DNA of 38,062 bases from Acidobacteriota bacterium. GTDB lineage: Bacteria > Acidobacteriota > Vicinamibacteria > Vicinamibacterales > CAVVIG01. Positions 8,762 to 18,000 of the stretch are shown here, piece by piece. The stretch is from the NCBI GenBank assembly GCA_003222535.1, contig QHWJ01000335.1, positions 1-38,062 on the forward strand, read 5' to 3'. The position numbers were made by a program, and so were the translations under genes. Each line of letters opens with the position of its first letter. Positions within the stretch are counted from its first letter, which is position 1. Below the pieces are notes generated by a model that was not told the origin of the DNA, did not search any database, and saw only the letters and a list, made by a program, of their open reading frames with translations.

Positions 8762-11299
8762 CTACTCGCACCGAAGCGCCGCCATCGGGTCGATTCCCGA
8801 TGCGCGTTTGGCCGGCAGATAGCCCGCGACGGCCGAGACCAGCAGCATGACCGCGATCGCGCCCGCGATGGTCATCGGATCGGTGGGCGCGAGGCCGAAG
8901 AGCAGCGTCGCGATGAACCGGCTGGCGGCGGCCGCGGCGGCGAGGCCGATCGCGACGCCGGCGGCCACGAGGATCATCGATTCGCGCATCACCAGCCGCA
9001 GCACGTCGCGGCGCGCGGCGCCGAGGGCCATGCGGATGCCGATCTCGTTGGTCCGGCGCGCGATGCTGTACGACATCAGGCCGAACAGACCGACCGACGC
9101 CACAAGGAGCGCGAGGCCGCCGAACAGGGCGTATGCCTGCGCGAAGACCTTTTCCTGCAGGAAGCGGCGCTCGACCTGCTCCGCCTGCGTCGTCACGTCG
9201 ATGAGCGGCAGGTCTGGATCGATCTGACGGACGGCTTCGCGGATGCTGCCGATGGCGGCAAGCGGATCACCCGCCGTGCGCACCTCGAACGTCGCGCTGC
9301 CTTGAGGGCTCTGCAGATACGGCGCGTATCTGGTCGGCGCCGCTCGGTCGCGGACGCTGTTGTATTTGGCGTCCCGCAAGATGCCGACGATTTCCTGCCG
9401 GCCGCTGCCCTCGAGCGTCGATCCGATACGGCGGCCGATCGGGTTCTCGTTCGGGAAGTACTGGCGGGCAGCCGCTTCGTTGATGACGACGACGCGGGGC
9501 GCCGCATTGTCATCGCGCTCCGTGAAGCCGCGACCGGCGACAAGTGGAATCTCCATCGTCTCGAAGAACGTCGGCGAGACAGTCATCCCGGATATCGTCT
9601 CCCGTTGTCCCGGCGCATAGGAGCGGCCCTGGACGAACATGCCACCCGAAAACCGGCGGGTCGTCATCAGCGAGGGGTTCGACCAGGAGACCGAACGCAC
9701 ACCAGCGATCGCCCGAAGGCGCTCGCCGATCCGATCGTAGAGAGGATTCTGCTTTTCGGGTTCGTAACGGTTCAGGGCGGGGCTGACCTGGAAGAGCACC
9801 ACGTTCCGGGGATTGAAGCCGAAGTCCACGTGCCTGAGGTTCTGCAGCGTGCGGAGGAACAGTCCCGCGCCGATGAGCAGCACCAGCGAGATCGCCACCT
9901 GCGTCACAACCAGCGACTTTCCGAACAGGCTCCGTGAGCTGGCGACGCTCCGGCTGTTCTCCTTGAGCGCGACGGTGACGTCGGCCAGCGATGTCACGCG
10001 CAATGCCGGCGCCGTGCCGAACACGATGCCGGTCAGCGTGGTGACCGTGATGACGAACGCCAGGAGGTGCCAGTCGAGCGGGGAGGCCTGCCCTGGCGCC
10101 CCTGGCAGCTGCCGTTGTCCCCACGTCCCGACGAAGACGCCGAGCGTGCCGCCGACGGCAGCGAGCAGAAGGCTCTCCGTTAGAAGCTGCCGGACCAGTC
10201 TCGCGCGCGTGGCGCCGAGCGCCAGGCGTACGGAGAGCTCCCGCTGCCGCGCGGCCGCGCGCGAGAGCAGCAGGTTGGCGACATTGGCGCACACGATCAG
10301 GAGCACGAGGACCACGACGGCGCTCAGCACCGTGACGGCGCGGATGTCCGTCGCGCTCGCGTCGTAGACGCCGCGGCTGCCGGAGTCCACCAGCAGGTCC
10401 GGGACCTGCGAACGGTCCTGCGACGACGACCGCGCCCGCTCCTCCGGCGGCAGCGACAATAGATAGGATGCAAACCCTTCCCGCGCGGTGTGCTGAAAGA
10501 CGCCAGCCAGGTTGCCCTGCACCTGCGCCGCGGTGGCGCCCGGCTTGAGGCGACCCATCACGAGAAGCCACCAGAAGGTCGGGCGCGTCACGAGCGATGG
10601 CGGCGTCGTCAGCCCGGGATTGAGCTGCGGCTCGAGCGCGAGCGGCAGCGAGACATCGGGCGTGTCGCCGACCGCCTGCTCGAAGCCGGCGACGTCCGGC
10701 GGGAGCACGCCGACGATCGTGATCGGTACGTTGTTGACGTGGACGGACGTGCCGACAGCGCCTGGACTGCCGCCGAATCTCGACATCCAGTACCTGTGAC
10801 TGATCACACCCACCGGCGGAGCCGACGGCACGTCGTCGTCCGGCGCGATGGTCCGGCCGATCCGCGCAGCGACTCCGAGCGCCTGGTAGTAGTTGCCGGA
10901 CGAGATGAAGGCCGACGCGACTTCGGCCCGACCGTTGACGACCAGGTTCACGCGACCGAACGGCGCGCCCGCAAACACGTCCGACATCGTGCGGTTGTCG
11001 GCGACAAACTGCCGGTACATGGGGTACGAGAAGACCGGCTCGACCGGGCGTCCGCGGTCGTCCGGCGCCATGAAGCCGTAGGAGAGGACATCGGTTCTCA
11101 CCTGGTTGGGGCCCGCATAGCGGAGCCGGACGAGCGAGTCCGGATCGCGCACCGGCAGCTTCCTCAGTAGCAGCCCATTGATCGCGCCGAAGAGCGCGGT
11201 GTTCGCGCCGATCCCGAGGGCGAGGCAGACCAGGACGACCGCGGTCCAGCCTTTGGCCTGGAGCAGCATGCGCGCGGCGAGCCGGAGATCTCTCAACAT
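8762..11299 (-). CDS. ADOP family duplicated permease (MacB/FtsX-like)
   Basis: An 845-residue inner-membrane protein, second complete ADOP member. It has the N-terminal helix with ALGIGANTALFGAING, a periplasmic core, a first helix block near 325-440 including CANVANLLLSRAAARQRELSVRLALGA, a second core, and the C-terminal block with ARRTNEIGIRMALGAARRDVLRL, ending DPMAALRCE. The start MLRDLRLAARML matches the family, but the bases before the ATG (TTCCTCC) contain no Shine-Dalgarno, so initiation may be leaderless or start elsewhere. A dyad at 11309-11328 lies just upstream. Too different from the 6347 gene for a recent tandem duplication. Substrate unknown. Confidence 0.9.
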   Translation of the reverse strand: MLRDLRLAARMLLQAKGWTAVVLVCLALGIGANTALFGAINGLLLRKLPVRDPDSLVRLRYAGPNQVRTDVLSYGFMAPDDRGRPVEPVFSYPMYRQFVADNRTMSDVFAGAPFGRVNLVVNGRAEVASAFISSGNYYQALGVAARIGRTIAPDDDVPSAPPVGVISHRYWMSRFGGSPGAVGTSVHVNNVPITIVGVLPPDVAGFEQAVGDTPDVSLPLALEPQLNPGLTTPPSLVTRPTFWWLLVMGRLKPGATAAQVQGNLAGVFQHTAREGFASYLLSLPPEERARSSSQDRSQVPDLLVDSGSRGVYDASATDIRAVTVLSAVVVLVLLIVCANVANLLLSRAAARQRELSVRLALGATRARLVRQLLTESLLLAAVGGTLGVFVGTWGQRQLPGAPGQASPLDWHLLAFVITVTTLTGIVFGTAPALRVTSLADVTVALKENSRSVASSRSLFGKSLVVTQVAISLVLLIGAGLFLRTLQNLRHVDFGFNPRNVVLFQVSPALNRYEPEKQNPLYDRIGERLRAIAGVRSVSWSNPSLMTTRRFSGGMFVQGRSYAPGQRETISGMTVSPTFFETMEIPLVAGRGFTERDDNAAPRVVVINEAAARQYFPNENPIGRRIGSTLEGSGRQEIVGILRDAKYNSVRDRAAPTRYAPYLQSPQGSATFEVRTAGDPLAAIGSIREAVRQIDPDLPLIDVTTQAEQVERRFLQEKVFAQAYALFGGLALLVASVGLFGLMSYSIARRTNEIGIRMALGAARRDVLRLVMRESMILVAAGVAIGLAAAAAASRFIATLLFGLAPTDPMTIAGAIAVMLLVSAVAGYLPAKRASGIDPMAALRCE

Positions 11300-11308
11300 G
11301 GAGGAACT

Positions 11309-11328
11309 TGTATCACAGACGTGCTATA
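11309..11328 (-). promoter_or_regulatory. Imperfect dyad, candidate operator of ADOP gene
   Basis: On the minus strand TATAGCAC, four bases, then GTGATACA form a dyad with 6 of 8 paired positions, ending 9 bases before the ADOP start codon. Its place next to the start, in an AT-richer patch, suits a repressor site; PadR regulators often control ADOP genes, but none is encoded in this window. The remaining intergenic sequence to 11516 shows no gene. Confidence 0.3.
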
Positions 11329-11516
11329 AAACTAACACGCTGATCCGTGGTGCTCGGACCGCCTGTTCTGGACGCCCGACATGATGTGCAGGAACGCCAC
11401 CGATCGGCTGGGCTCGCCGGCCGTTCACGCCGTCTTCCACCGAGCTCCAGCCGCTGAATCGCGCTCCGGCGAGGATGCGGAAGAAGTGTAATGGCTTTCC
11501 AGGAGCAAAGCACCTG

Positions 11517-12296
11517 TCACGAGTTCGCCAGCGCGCCCGGCGGGTACTGTTCGAGGTCGAGGATGCTGCCGGTGACGCACTCGCTCGCGCTCGACGCGAA
11601 GTACTCCGCCGCGCGCGCGATATCGAGCGGGGCGAGCAGCCGGCCAAAGGGTCGTGTCGCGATCGCCTCCGCGATCCACTCGTCGCCCTTGCCTTCCTGC
11701 TCGCGTTTGACGCGGCGCTCACCTTCGGTGAGCGTCCACCCGACGTTGATCTGGTTGACGCGAATCCGGTCGCGGTTGAGCAGGGACGCGGCGTTTTTCG
11801 TCAGCGTCATCAGACCGCCCTTGGACACCGAATAGGCGCCGAGCTTCGGCTCGCCGGTGTAGGCGAGAACGGACCCGATGTTGATGACGGATCCGCCGCC
11901 GCGCGCCCTCATCGGCGCGATCGACTCCTGCAGCAGGATGAACGGCGCCCGCAGGTTTACGGTCATGATCGCGTCCCAGCGCGCGACCGCGATGTGCTCC
12001 AGGTCGCCGCGGCCGGTGTCGGCGGCGTTGTTGACGAGGATGTCCAGGCCGCCGAACCGCTCCACCGCGAAGCGAATCAGCGCGCGGCAGACCTTCTCGT
12101 CGGCGAGGTCGCCGTCGACGTACTCCGCGTCGCGGCCGGCCGCCTTGACGCGGCGGACGGTTTCGAGGCCGTCGGCGCGATCGCGCCCGTGCACCACGAC
12201 GTCGGATCCGAGCCGGGCGAAGTGCTCGGCGATGCCGCGGCCGATTCCGGAGGTCGATCCGGTGACGACCGACACTTTGTCCGCGAGCACGTTCAC
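11517..12296 (-). CDS. Short-chain dehydrogenase/reductase (SDR) oxidoreductase
   Basis: A 259-residue cytoplasmic NAD(P)-dependent oxidoreductase of the classical SDR family. It shows the nucleotide motif TGSTSGIG (residues 12-19), NNAAD, a serine in INIGSV, the catalytic pair YSVSK, and a C-terminus ending in the usual cofactor/substrate lid. The GTG at 12296 is chosen because the Rossmann strand starts directly after it; an ATG upstream would lie inside the previous gene. It begins 4 bases after the stop of the tannase-like gene, so translational coupling is likely. Substrate is unknown; in this operon it may handle an alcohol or ketone released or formed by the upstream secreted enzymes. 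Confidence 0.88.
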   Translation of the reverse strand: MNVLADKVSVVTGSTSGIGRGIAEHFARLGSDVVVHGRDRADGLETVRRVKAAGRDAEYVDGDLADEKVCRALIRFAVERFGGLDILVNNAADTGRGDLEHIAVARWDAIMTVNLRAPFILLQESIAPMRARGGGSVINIGSVLAYTGEPKLGAYSVSKGGLMTLTKNAASLLNRDRIRVNQINVGWTLTEGERRVKREQEGKGDEWIAEAIATRPFGRLLAPLDIARAAEYFASSASECVTGSILDLEQYPPGALANS

Positions 12297-12300
12297 GGTA

Positions 12301-13935
12301 CTAAGGGTCAGGCATCGGACGGACACACTCGAAATTTGCCGCGTCGTCCATGCTGCCGGATCCTTTGTACTTCGCCACGTCGGGGTACGCGCACAGCGGC
12401 CGTGTGCGCACAGTCCGGCCGTCAACGATTTTCGAGCCGACGATCGAGTGAGGGGCGACGCCTTTCTCTACCCATTCGACCAGCGGCGTGAAGGCGTCGA
12501 ACGTGCTGGCGCCGATGCCGCCCCTGCAGTGGAACATGCCCGGGACCATGAACAGGCGATAGAACCCGGCTGTCGCGGGCCCGAGCCGCTCGGTGACGCT
12601 CTCGTAATAACGGACTCCCATCATCGGGTTCAGGGCGGGGTCGGCCCAGCCAAAGTAGCTGACGATCTTCCCCCCACGCGCTTTGAATCGCGATAAATCG
12701 GGATCCGTCGCGTCGAGCGCCGCACGCGCCGTCTGCAGCTTGTCGAGATCGGCGTCGACATTGAACGTGGTCCAGTCGTAGTCGAGCACCGGCCGGCCGA
12801 ACGCCATGTTCCTGAAGAACGTCTCGCCGAAGCTCGCTTGAATCGGACGAGCGTTCGGCGCGGTCACGAACCAGGGAATCCAGGCGCTCGTGACCGCGCC
12901 GCCCGGCCCCGGCGCGGCGATCTCGGCGCCGACGGGCCAACCCGGAAAGGCCGGTTCGCCGCGACGGCTCGTGCCGCCGTAAATCGTCTCGAGCGTGCGG
13001 ATCTGCGCCGCCGTGAAACAGGCGGGACCGTCGACGTCACGCGCGCAGCGGGGCAAATCTGTCGACGCCCTGAACGGACATCGGCGCGGATCGTCGATCA
13101 GGCCGTCGCTCAGGCCGTCTGCCGCGTCGCACTTCGCGTACACGGCGTCACCGAGGACTTTCAGCTTCTCCACTGGAATCGATGCGGCCGCGAGCGCACG
13201 CTGGATGGTTGCGTAGCCGATCATGGTCCCGGAGAAATTCAGCACCGGCGCGCCGACCACGATGCCGTCGAAGTCCTCCGGGAAGCGCTGCGCCGAGATC
13301 AGACCCTGACGGCCGCCGGTCGAGCAGCCGTCGAAGTACGAGTGGCGCGGCGGGCCATCGTAGTACGCCTGCAGAATCCGCTTCGCCGTGAGCGCGGTCA
13401 CGTGCACACTCCGGAACGCGTAGTCGAGAAACTTCTGCGGGCTGGCGGCGAAGGTCCCGAGAGGCTCCGCCGCCGCATCGTGCCCGGTGTTCGTCTGGGC
13501 GACGGCAAAGCCCCGCGACAGCGCGCTGCGCGCGGTCGCGACCCGTCCAGGCGCGTCGAGCGCTTCGCCGGCATACCCGCCATTGCCGAACATGTAGAGC
13601 CGGCCGTTCCATTCAGCTGGCAGGCTCACCTCGAAGCGCACCTCGGGCTGAATCTGCCCCGAGACGCGGCAGTGCTCGGGCGCGTCGGCCGACGCCGGAA
13701 CCATCGCCGCCCCGGTCACGGAGAGCTCGTAGCCGGTCAGCGCTATGAGCGATGCACAGGGGGCGCGGGGCCTCATGTGTGCGGCGTCGCCAAGCGCCGC
13801 CGTCTTCCAGTCCTTGAACTGCGACCCGTTCTGCGCCGTCAGCGTCGCACCGGCGGATGCGAGAACGACCGCCACCAGACCTCCGAGACGGGAGGGCGAG
13901 CCTTTCAGGCGAGCCAGTCGACACGACTTCCGCAT
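12301..13935 (-). CDS. Secreted tannase/feruloyl esterase family protein
   Basis: A 544-residue exported alpha/beta-hydrolase of the tannase/feruloyl esterase family, which cleaves ester bonds to aromatic acids such as gallate or ferulate. The ATG at 13935 has GGGAGG at 13941-13946 and opens a signal peptide (MRKSCRLARL, hydrophobic stretch, then LTAQ). The nucleophile is Ser205 in DGCSTGGRQG; Asp432 (GWADP) and His469 (MFHCRGG) complete the triad, and the Cys residues next to Ser205 and His469 fit the family's CS-HC disulfide. Length is normal. It sits 61 bases after the PDLSG-W gene and 4 bases before the SDR gene. The exact ester substrate cannot be told from sequence. Confidence 0.9.
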   Translation of the reverse strand: MRKSCRLARLKGSPSRLGGLVAVVLASAGATLTAQNGSQFKDWKTAALGDAAHMRPRAPCASLIALTGYELSVTGAAMVPASADAPEHCRVSGQIQPEVRFEVSLPAEWNGRLYMFGNGGYAGEALDAPGRVATARSALSRGFAVAQTNTGHDAAAEPLGTFAASPQKFLDYAFRSVHVTALTAKRILQAYYDGPPRHSYFDGCSTGGRQGLISAQRFPEDFDGIVVGAPVLNFSGTMIGYATIQRALAAASIPVEKLKVLGDAVYAKCDAADGLSDGLIDDPRRCPFRASTDLPRCARDVDGPACFTAAQIRTLETIYGGTSRRGEPAFPGWPVGAEIAAPGPGGAVTSAWIPWFVTAPNARPIQASFGETFFRNMAFGRPVLDYDWTTFNVDADLDKLQTARAALDATDPDLSRFKARGGKIVSYFGWADPALNPMMGVRYYESVTERLGPATAGFYRLFMVPGMFHCRGGIGASTFDAFTPLVEWVEKGVAPHSIVGSKIVDGRTVRTRPLCAYPDVAKYKGSGSMDDAANFECVRPMPDP

Positions 13936-13996
13936 ACGAACCTCCCAGACAGTCGACGCCGGCTGCGCGAGCGCTCCCGGATTCATCCCGCCGCCG

Positions 13997-14824
13997 CTAC
14001 CTGCCGACACGCGAAAAGTATTTCTCGTTCTCGCAGATGTCTTCAATCAGCTCGGTGTCAGGCAGAAGGTCGAAGCCTATGTTCACCGACCATGGCTTCG
14101 TGTAGGCCTTCGGGTCCTCCACGGTGAGCTGGAGATCGAGATGCCCGAAGTCGCGGCGCCGGAAGCGCTCTGTCGTGCGCAGTGCGTCGGTGTGAGGCAA
14201 GCCGCTGTCGTCCATCCAGGTCTGGTCGTTGAACCCCATGGAATCGACGACGAACGAATCTCCATCCCACCTGCCCACGGAGTATCCGAACCACGTGGGC
14301 TGTGGATCCTGAGGAAAAGCCCGGCCGTCGGTGAAGAGCTGCCGATAATGGTTGAACTCTTCAAACAGGATCATCGTCAACCGCCGGTTCTGAACGATTT
14401 TCATGGGACCGCCGTACAACATCGCATCGGGAATCCCGTGAGGCAGGCATCGCTCCGAAGGCCTCCCCTTCCCCAGGTTCGCCGATCGCTGCGCGTAGAG
14501 CGCCGCGGCCTCCGGCCGCAAGGGAATCTCGGTACCTTCAGGCATGTAATGGTCTATGCGTCCGGGCAGGCCAGCGGGATTTCCACGTGGACTGTTGAGA
14601 CCCCTCTGACGGCGCCAGATTCCCGACAGATCCGGCTTTCCGTCGTCGGCTTTTGGAACCGGCGCGGCGAGATTCGGTTTACCGTCCGCGGTGCGCGGCG
14701 TATCGGGCAGCGTGATCCTGATCCACTGTGCGGAAGGTGACTCCCGCGAGCCAAAGAGCATGACCAGTGCAACGACGCCGGCGACGCGCAGTCGGTTTCC
14801 CGCACGTGAATTACGGCTCGTCAT
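13997..14824 (-). CDS. Secreted PDLSG-W family protein of unknown function
   Basis: A 275-residue exported protein with a signal peptide ending near SPSAQ. It belongs to an uncharacterised family common, as far as I recall, in Acidobacteria: PDLSGIW near residue 65, then GYSVGRWDGD, GFNDQTW, TERFRRRD and LTVEDPKAYTKPW, a beta-rich pattern like a lipocalin-type or hydroxyneurosporene-synthase-like barrel (inference). A paralogue lies at 34156-34974. The start has GGGAGGA about five bases upstream. It lies 54 bases after the PQQ dehydrogenase gene and before the tannase-like gene, so it may be a periplasmic binding or accessory partner of these enzymes. No catalytic residues are recognised. Confidence 0.8.
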   Translation of the reverse strand: MTSRNSRAGNRLRVAGVVALVMLFGSRESPSAQWIRITLPDTPRTADGKPNLAAPVPKADDGKPDLSGIWRRQRGLNSPRGNPAGLPGRIDHYMPEGTEIPLRPEAAALYAQRSANLGKGRPSERCLPHGIPDAMLYGGPMKIVQNRRLTMILFEEFNHYRQLFTDGRAFPQDPQPTWFGYSVGRWDGDSFVVDSMGFNDQTWMDDSGLPHTDALRTTERFRRRDFGHLDLQLTVEDPKAYTKPWSVNIGFDLLPDTELIEDICENEKYFSRVGR

Positions 14825-14878
14825 CCAGTCCTCCCTAGTGTCCCGCAGCGGACCACGGGCTGCGCTACTTCATGTTCT

Positions 14879-16993
14879 TTATCCGGGCAACCTGAACGCG
14901 ACGAGCTCCGCGGTGTAATTCGCGCCCGCAATCGACACGACGACATACTGCTTACCACCCAGCATGTAGGTCATCGGCCCACCCGTTTGCGGGGCCGGCA
15001 TATACACCGCGCCCGCGTCCGCGCCGGTCATCTTGTCGTAGGCGCGAAGCATCGCGCCACGCTGACCGTTCGGCGTCGTAAAGAATCCTCCCTCGCCACA
15101 GATCACCAGCGTCTTGGTGATGAGCGTCCCGTTGCGCCCGGGTCGCCCGGTCCGCGGGATGGTCACGCCTTTGAGCGCGGGGTGATTCCTGATGTTGTCG
15201 GGCGTCTCACCGTGCGCAACCGACCACAGAATCTCGCCCTTGTTGAGATCGATGGCGGTGATGCGTGCGTACGGCGGCTTCGCGAGCGGCAGACCTCGAA
15301 CCGTCAGACCCCCGCCGCCGCCCTCACCGGCCGGCGCGGCATTGGCCGGCGCCGGGCCTTCGGCAGTCGCCGCACCGGCGCCACCGCGTCCTTGTCCTGC
15401 CGCGGCCGCTCCACCACCAGCGCCACGGCCCCGCCCCGCTGATGTATCGGCTGGCGCATTGGGATCGCGGGCCGTACCGGCAATGTAGTCCATGTCGGAA
15501 CGCTTGCCATCCGACTTCACCAATCCGAGTGACGACACCGTCGTCGTCGAATGGAGGTACGCGATCTTGGTTTCCGGATCGAACGAGCCGCCTTCCCAGT
15601 TGGATCCCCCTGCCGCCGTGGCCGGCAGCAGCGTCGCCAGCGGGCCCGGCCAGGTGCTGACGACCGGCGGCGTGAAGATGGGTCCGAGCTTGTAACGCGA
15701 CACCAACCTGACGGCTTCGGCCCTGAGCTCCGGCGTGAAGTCGATCAGATCGTCGACCGAAAACCCCTGCAGATCGTACGCGGGCGGTTTGGTCGGAAAC
15801 GGCTGAGTGGGCGCGTACCACTCTCCGGGCACGTCACCTTTTGGAACCGGTCGCTCCTCGATCGGCCACACCGGCTGACCGGTGACGCGATCGAAGACGT
15901 ACAGCCAGGCCTGCTTGGTCGGTTGTGCGACGGCCTTGATGGGCTTTCCGTTGACGACAATGTCGGCGAGAATCGGGGGCGCCGGGATATCGTTGTCCCA
16001 GATCCCGTGATGCACGAGCTGGTAATGCCACTTGCGCTTGCCGGTTTTGAGATCGAGCGCGACCAGCGTCTCGCCGAACAATCCCGCCCCGGGACGATGG
16101 CCGCCGTAGTAATCACCGGTCGGCAACTCCACGGGAAGGTAGACGGTATCGAGCTCTTCGTCGACCGTGATCTGTCCCCACACGCCGGCGTTCCCCGTGT
16201 ATGACCACGAGTCCTTTTCCCAGGTATTGTTGCCAAATTCGCCCGCCTGCGGAATCGTGTGGAAGATCCACAGGCGCTTGCCGGTGCGGACGTCGAACGC
16301 ACGCACATAGCCTTTCTCGTTTCTCCTGCTCTTCGGCACGCCGCCGGGCAGATGCGCGGCGCCGACGATAATCATGTCTTTGGCGACGGTCGGGGCGGCG
16401 TGCAGACCAACCTCACCGGTGACCAGGTCCATGTCCTGATCGTCGTCCAGCTTCAAATCGACGATGCCGCTCTTGCCGAAGCCGGGCACGGGAATTCCTG
16501 TCCTGGCGTCGAGCGCGACAAGACGATATCCCGGCGTCACGTAGATCACCCGCGCCTCTCTGGCGTCGGACCAGTAAGCCAGCCCGCGACCGGAGAGTCT
16601 GCGCGGGGCCGCATCGCCGCGCGCCCCCTCGTCTTCGCGGTGCATCCACAGCAATTCGCCGGTTGCGGCGTCGAGCGCCACGACCGATCGCCTCGTGCCC
16701 GCCGTCGCATAGACAACGCCGTTCGCCATCAAGGGCGTCGTTTCATAATTGAATTCCGGACGGGGGCCCAGCGCATCGGTCTTGAAGCGCCACGCCACCT
16801 CCAGCTTGTTGAAGTTGTCCTTGTTGATCTGGTCGAGCGGCGAGTACTTGGTGTTGGCGAGCTCGCCGCCCCAGGTCCGCCACTCGCGTGCTGGCGCGCC
16901 TGTTTGCCCGGACAGCCGGCCGTTCGTCACGGCGAACACGGCGACGAGGATCGCGAGAGACACGCCGAGCAGTCGAATCCGTCGCGGCATCAT
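14879..16993 (-). CDS. PQQ-dependent dehydrogenase (quinoprotein, periplasmic)
   Basis: A 704-residue eight-bladed quinoprotein of the alcohol/glucose dehydrogenase superfamily, which oxidises alcohols or sugars in the periplasm with PQQ. It starts with a signal peptide (RRIRLLGVSLAILVAVFAV) followed directly by EWRTWGGELANTKYSPLDQI, the propeller entry motif. Blades carry A-x-D-x-x-T-G-x-x-W docking motifs (LDAATGELLW, FDVRTGKRLW, LDLKTGKRKW). The WDNDIPAPPILADI segment resembles membrane-type glucose dehydrogenases, but no CXXCH haem motif or five-helix anchor is present. A Gly/Ala-rich insert occupies about residues 518-563. ATGs at 16993 and 16990 are both possible; the GAGAGG site suits the second slightly better. 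First gene of a four-gene minus-strand operon. Confidence 0.9.
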   Translation of the reverse strand: MMPRRIRLLGVSLAILVAVFAVTNGRLSGQTGAPAREWRTWGGELANTKYSPLDQINKDNFNKLEVAWRFKTDALGPRPEFNYETTPLMANGVVYATAGTRRSVVALDAATGELLWMHREDEGARGDAAPRRLSGRGLAYWSDAREARVIYVTPGYRLVALDARTGIPVPGFGKSGIVDLKLDDDQDMDLVTGEVGLHAAPTVAKDMIIVGAAHLPGGVPKSRRNEKGYVRAFDVRTGKRLWIFHTIPQAGEFGNNTWEKDSWSYTGNAGVWGQITVDEELDTVYLPVELPTGDYYGGHRPGAGLFGETLVALDLKTGKRKWHYQLVHHGIWDNDIPAPPILADIVVNGKPIKAVAQPTKQAWLYVFDRVTGQPVWPIEERPVPKGDVPGEWYAPTQPFPTKPPAYDLQGFSVDDLIDFTPELRAEAVRLVSRYKLGPIFTPPVVSTWPGPLATLLPATAAGGSNWEGGSFDPETKIAYLHSTTTVSSLGLVKSDGKRSDMDYIAGTARDPNAPADTSAGRGRGAGGGAAAAGQGRGGAGAATAEGPAPANAAPAGEGGGGGLTVRGLPLAKPPYARITAIDLNKGEILWSVAHGETPDNIRNHPALKGVTIPRTGRPGRNGTLITKTLVICGEGGFFTTPNGQRGAMLRAYDKMTGADAGAVYMPAPQTGGPMTYMLGGKQYVVVSIAGANYTAELVAFRLPG

Positions 16994-17268
16994 GGAGCCT
17001 CTCTCTAATACCTCATTGGAGGATCAATCGGGGAAACGCGGTCATGATGCGCCCCGTTCGCGAACGCGTCAAGGGGCAGGACCGCAGACCGGAACAGGTC
17101 GCGCTATTGAGGCCCTGCTGGACCGCGGGGGCCGCGGCAGACAGCTCGAGCGCGGGTTTCGCAGAGTTGATCTGACAAGTTCCTGACTTCTCTGTCAGCG
17201 TCGGTCTTTGTGTATCTGAACCAACGTCAGGAGAATGTCACGCATACTATCGGAGTAGGAGGCACACG

Positions 17269-18000
17269 ATGCGGGTTGCTGCGCTTTATGACATTCACGG
17301 GAACCTCCCGGCACTCGAGGCCGTACTGCAAGACATACGTCAAGCAGCCGTAGACGCGATCGTCGTCGGAGGCGATGTCGTAGTGGGCCCGATGTCACGT
17401 GAAACAGTCAGCTGTTTGTTGGATGTCGGATTTCCCGTCCACTTTATTCATGGGAACGCCGAGGTTGCCGTGCTGGATCAGATGGCGGGCAGGAATCCAG
17501 CCGCCGTCCCGGAACAGTATTGGCCCATCCTGCGGTGGACTGCGCAGGAGCTCACTGAATACGAGCCGTTGTTGGCGAGCTGGCCAAAAACACGTCGTCT
17601 CGACATTGCCGGGCTGGGCGATGTGCTGTTTTGCCACGGGACACCACGAGACGACAACGAAGTATTTACCCGCTTGACGCCGGAGGAGCGCCTTCTCCCC
17701 GTGTTTGAAGGACTCAATGTGGTCGTGTGCGGGCATACCCACATGCAGTTTGACCGGATGATCGGAACAACTCGCGTTGTGAATGCCGGCAGCGTGGGAG
17801 CTCCGTTTGGCGAACCAGGAGCCGATTGGCTCCTGCTCGGACCTGAGGTTGGATTCCGGCACACGTCGTACGATTTCGCGAACGCTGCGGAGCGCATGCG
17901 GGCCACGAATTATCCGGAGGATTTCGCAGCACGCTACGTGCTTGCAACTCCGTCGGCGGCCGAAATGCTCGAAATGTTCACCGCTGCCTCGTTGCGATAG
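17269..18000 (+). CDS. Metallophosphoesterase, YfcE/MJ0936-like
   Basis: A 243-residue cytoplasmic calcineurin-like phosphoesterase that would hydrolyse phosphomono- or phosphodiesters at a two-metal centre. Metal-binding motifs are in order: DIHGN with Asp8 and His10, GGDVVVG near residue 40, HGNAE near 64, CGHTHMQF near 155, and NAGSVGAP near 170. It starts after a strong site TAGGAGG (17256-17262). It is divergent from the PQQ operon and seems monocistronic. The natural substrate cannot be inferred from context. The sequence 18001-18237 that follows shows no gene beyond a possible ribosome binding site for the next one. Confidence 0.9.
   Translation: MRVAALYDIHGNLPALEAVLQDIRQAAVDAIVVGGDVVVGPMSRETVSCLLDVGFPVHFIHGNAEVAVLDQMAGRNPAAVPEQYWPILRWTAQELTEYEPLLASWPKTRRLDIAGLGDVLFCHGTPRDDNEVFTRLTPEERLLPVFEGLNVVVCGHTHMQFDRMIGTTRVVNAGSVGAPFGEPGADWLLLGPEVGFRHTSYDFANAAERMRATNYPEDFAARYVLATPSAAEMLEMFTAASLR

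Noticed and set aside
14834-14846. TAGTGTCCCG resembling the end of the MITE at 33494
   Set aside because: Only 10 bases match and no partner repeat lies nearby; it overlaps the ribosome site region of the 14824 gene.
17452-17466. HGNAE in the metallophosphoesterase instead of the more usual GNHE/GNHD
   Set aside because: Variants such as GNAD and GNCD are common in YfcE-like members, so no loss of activity is implied.
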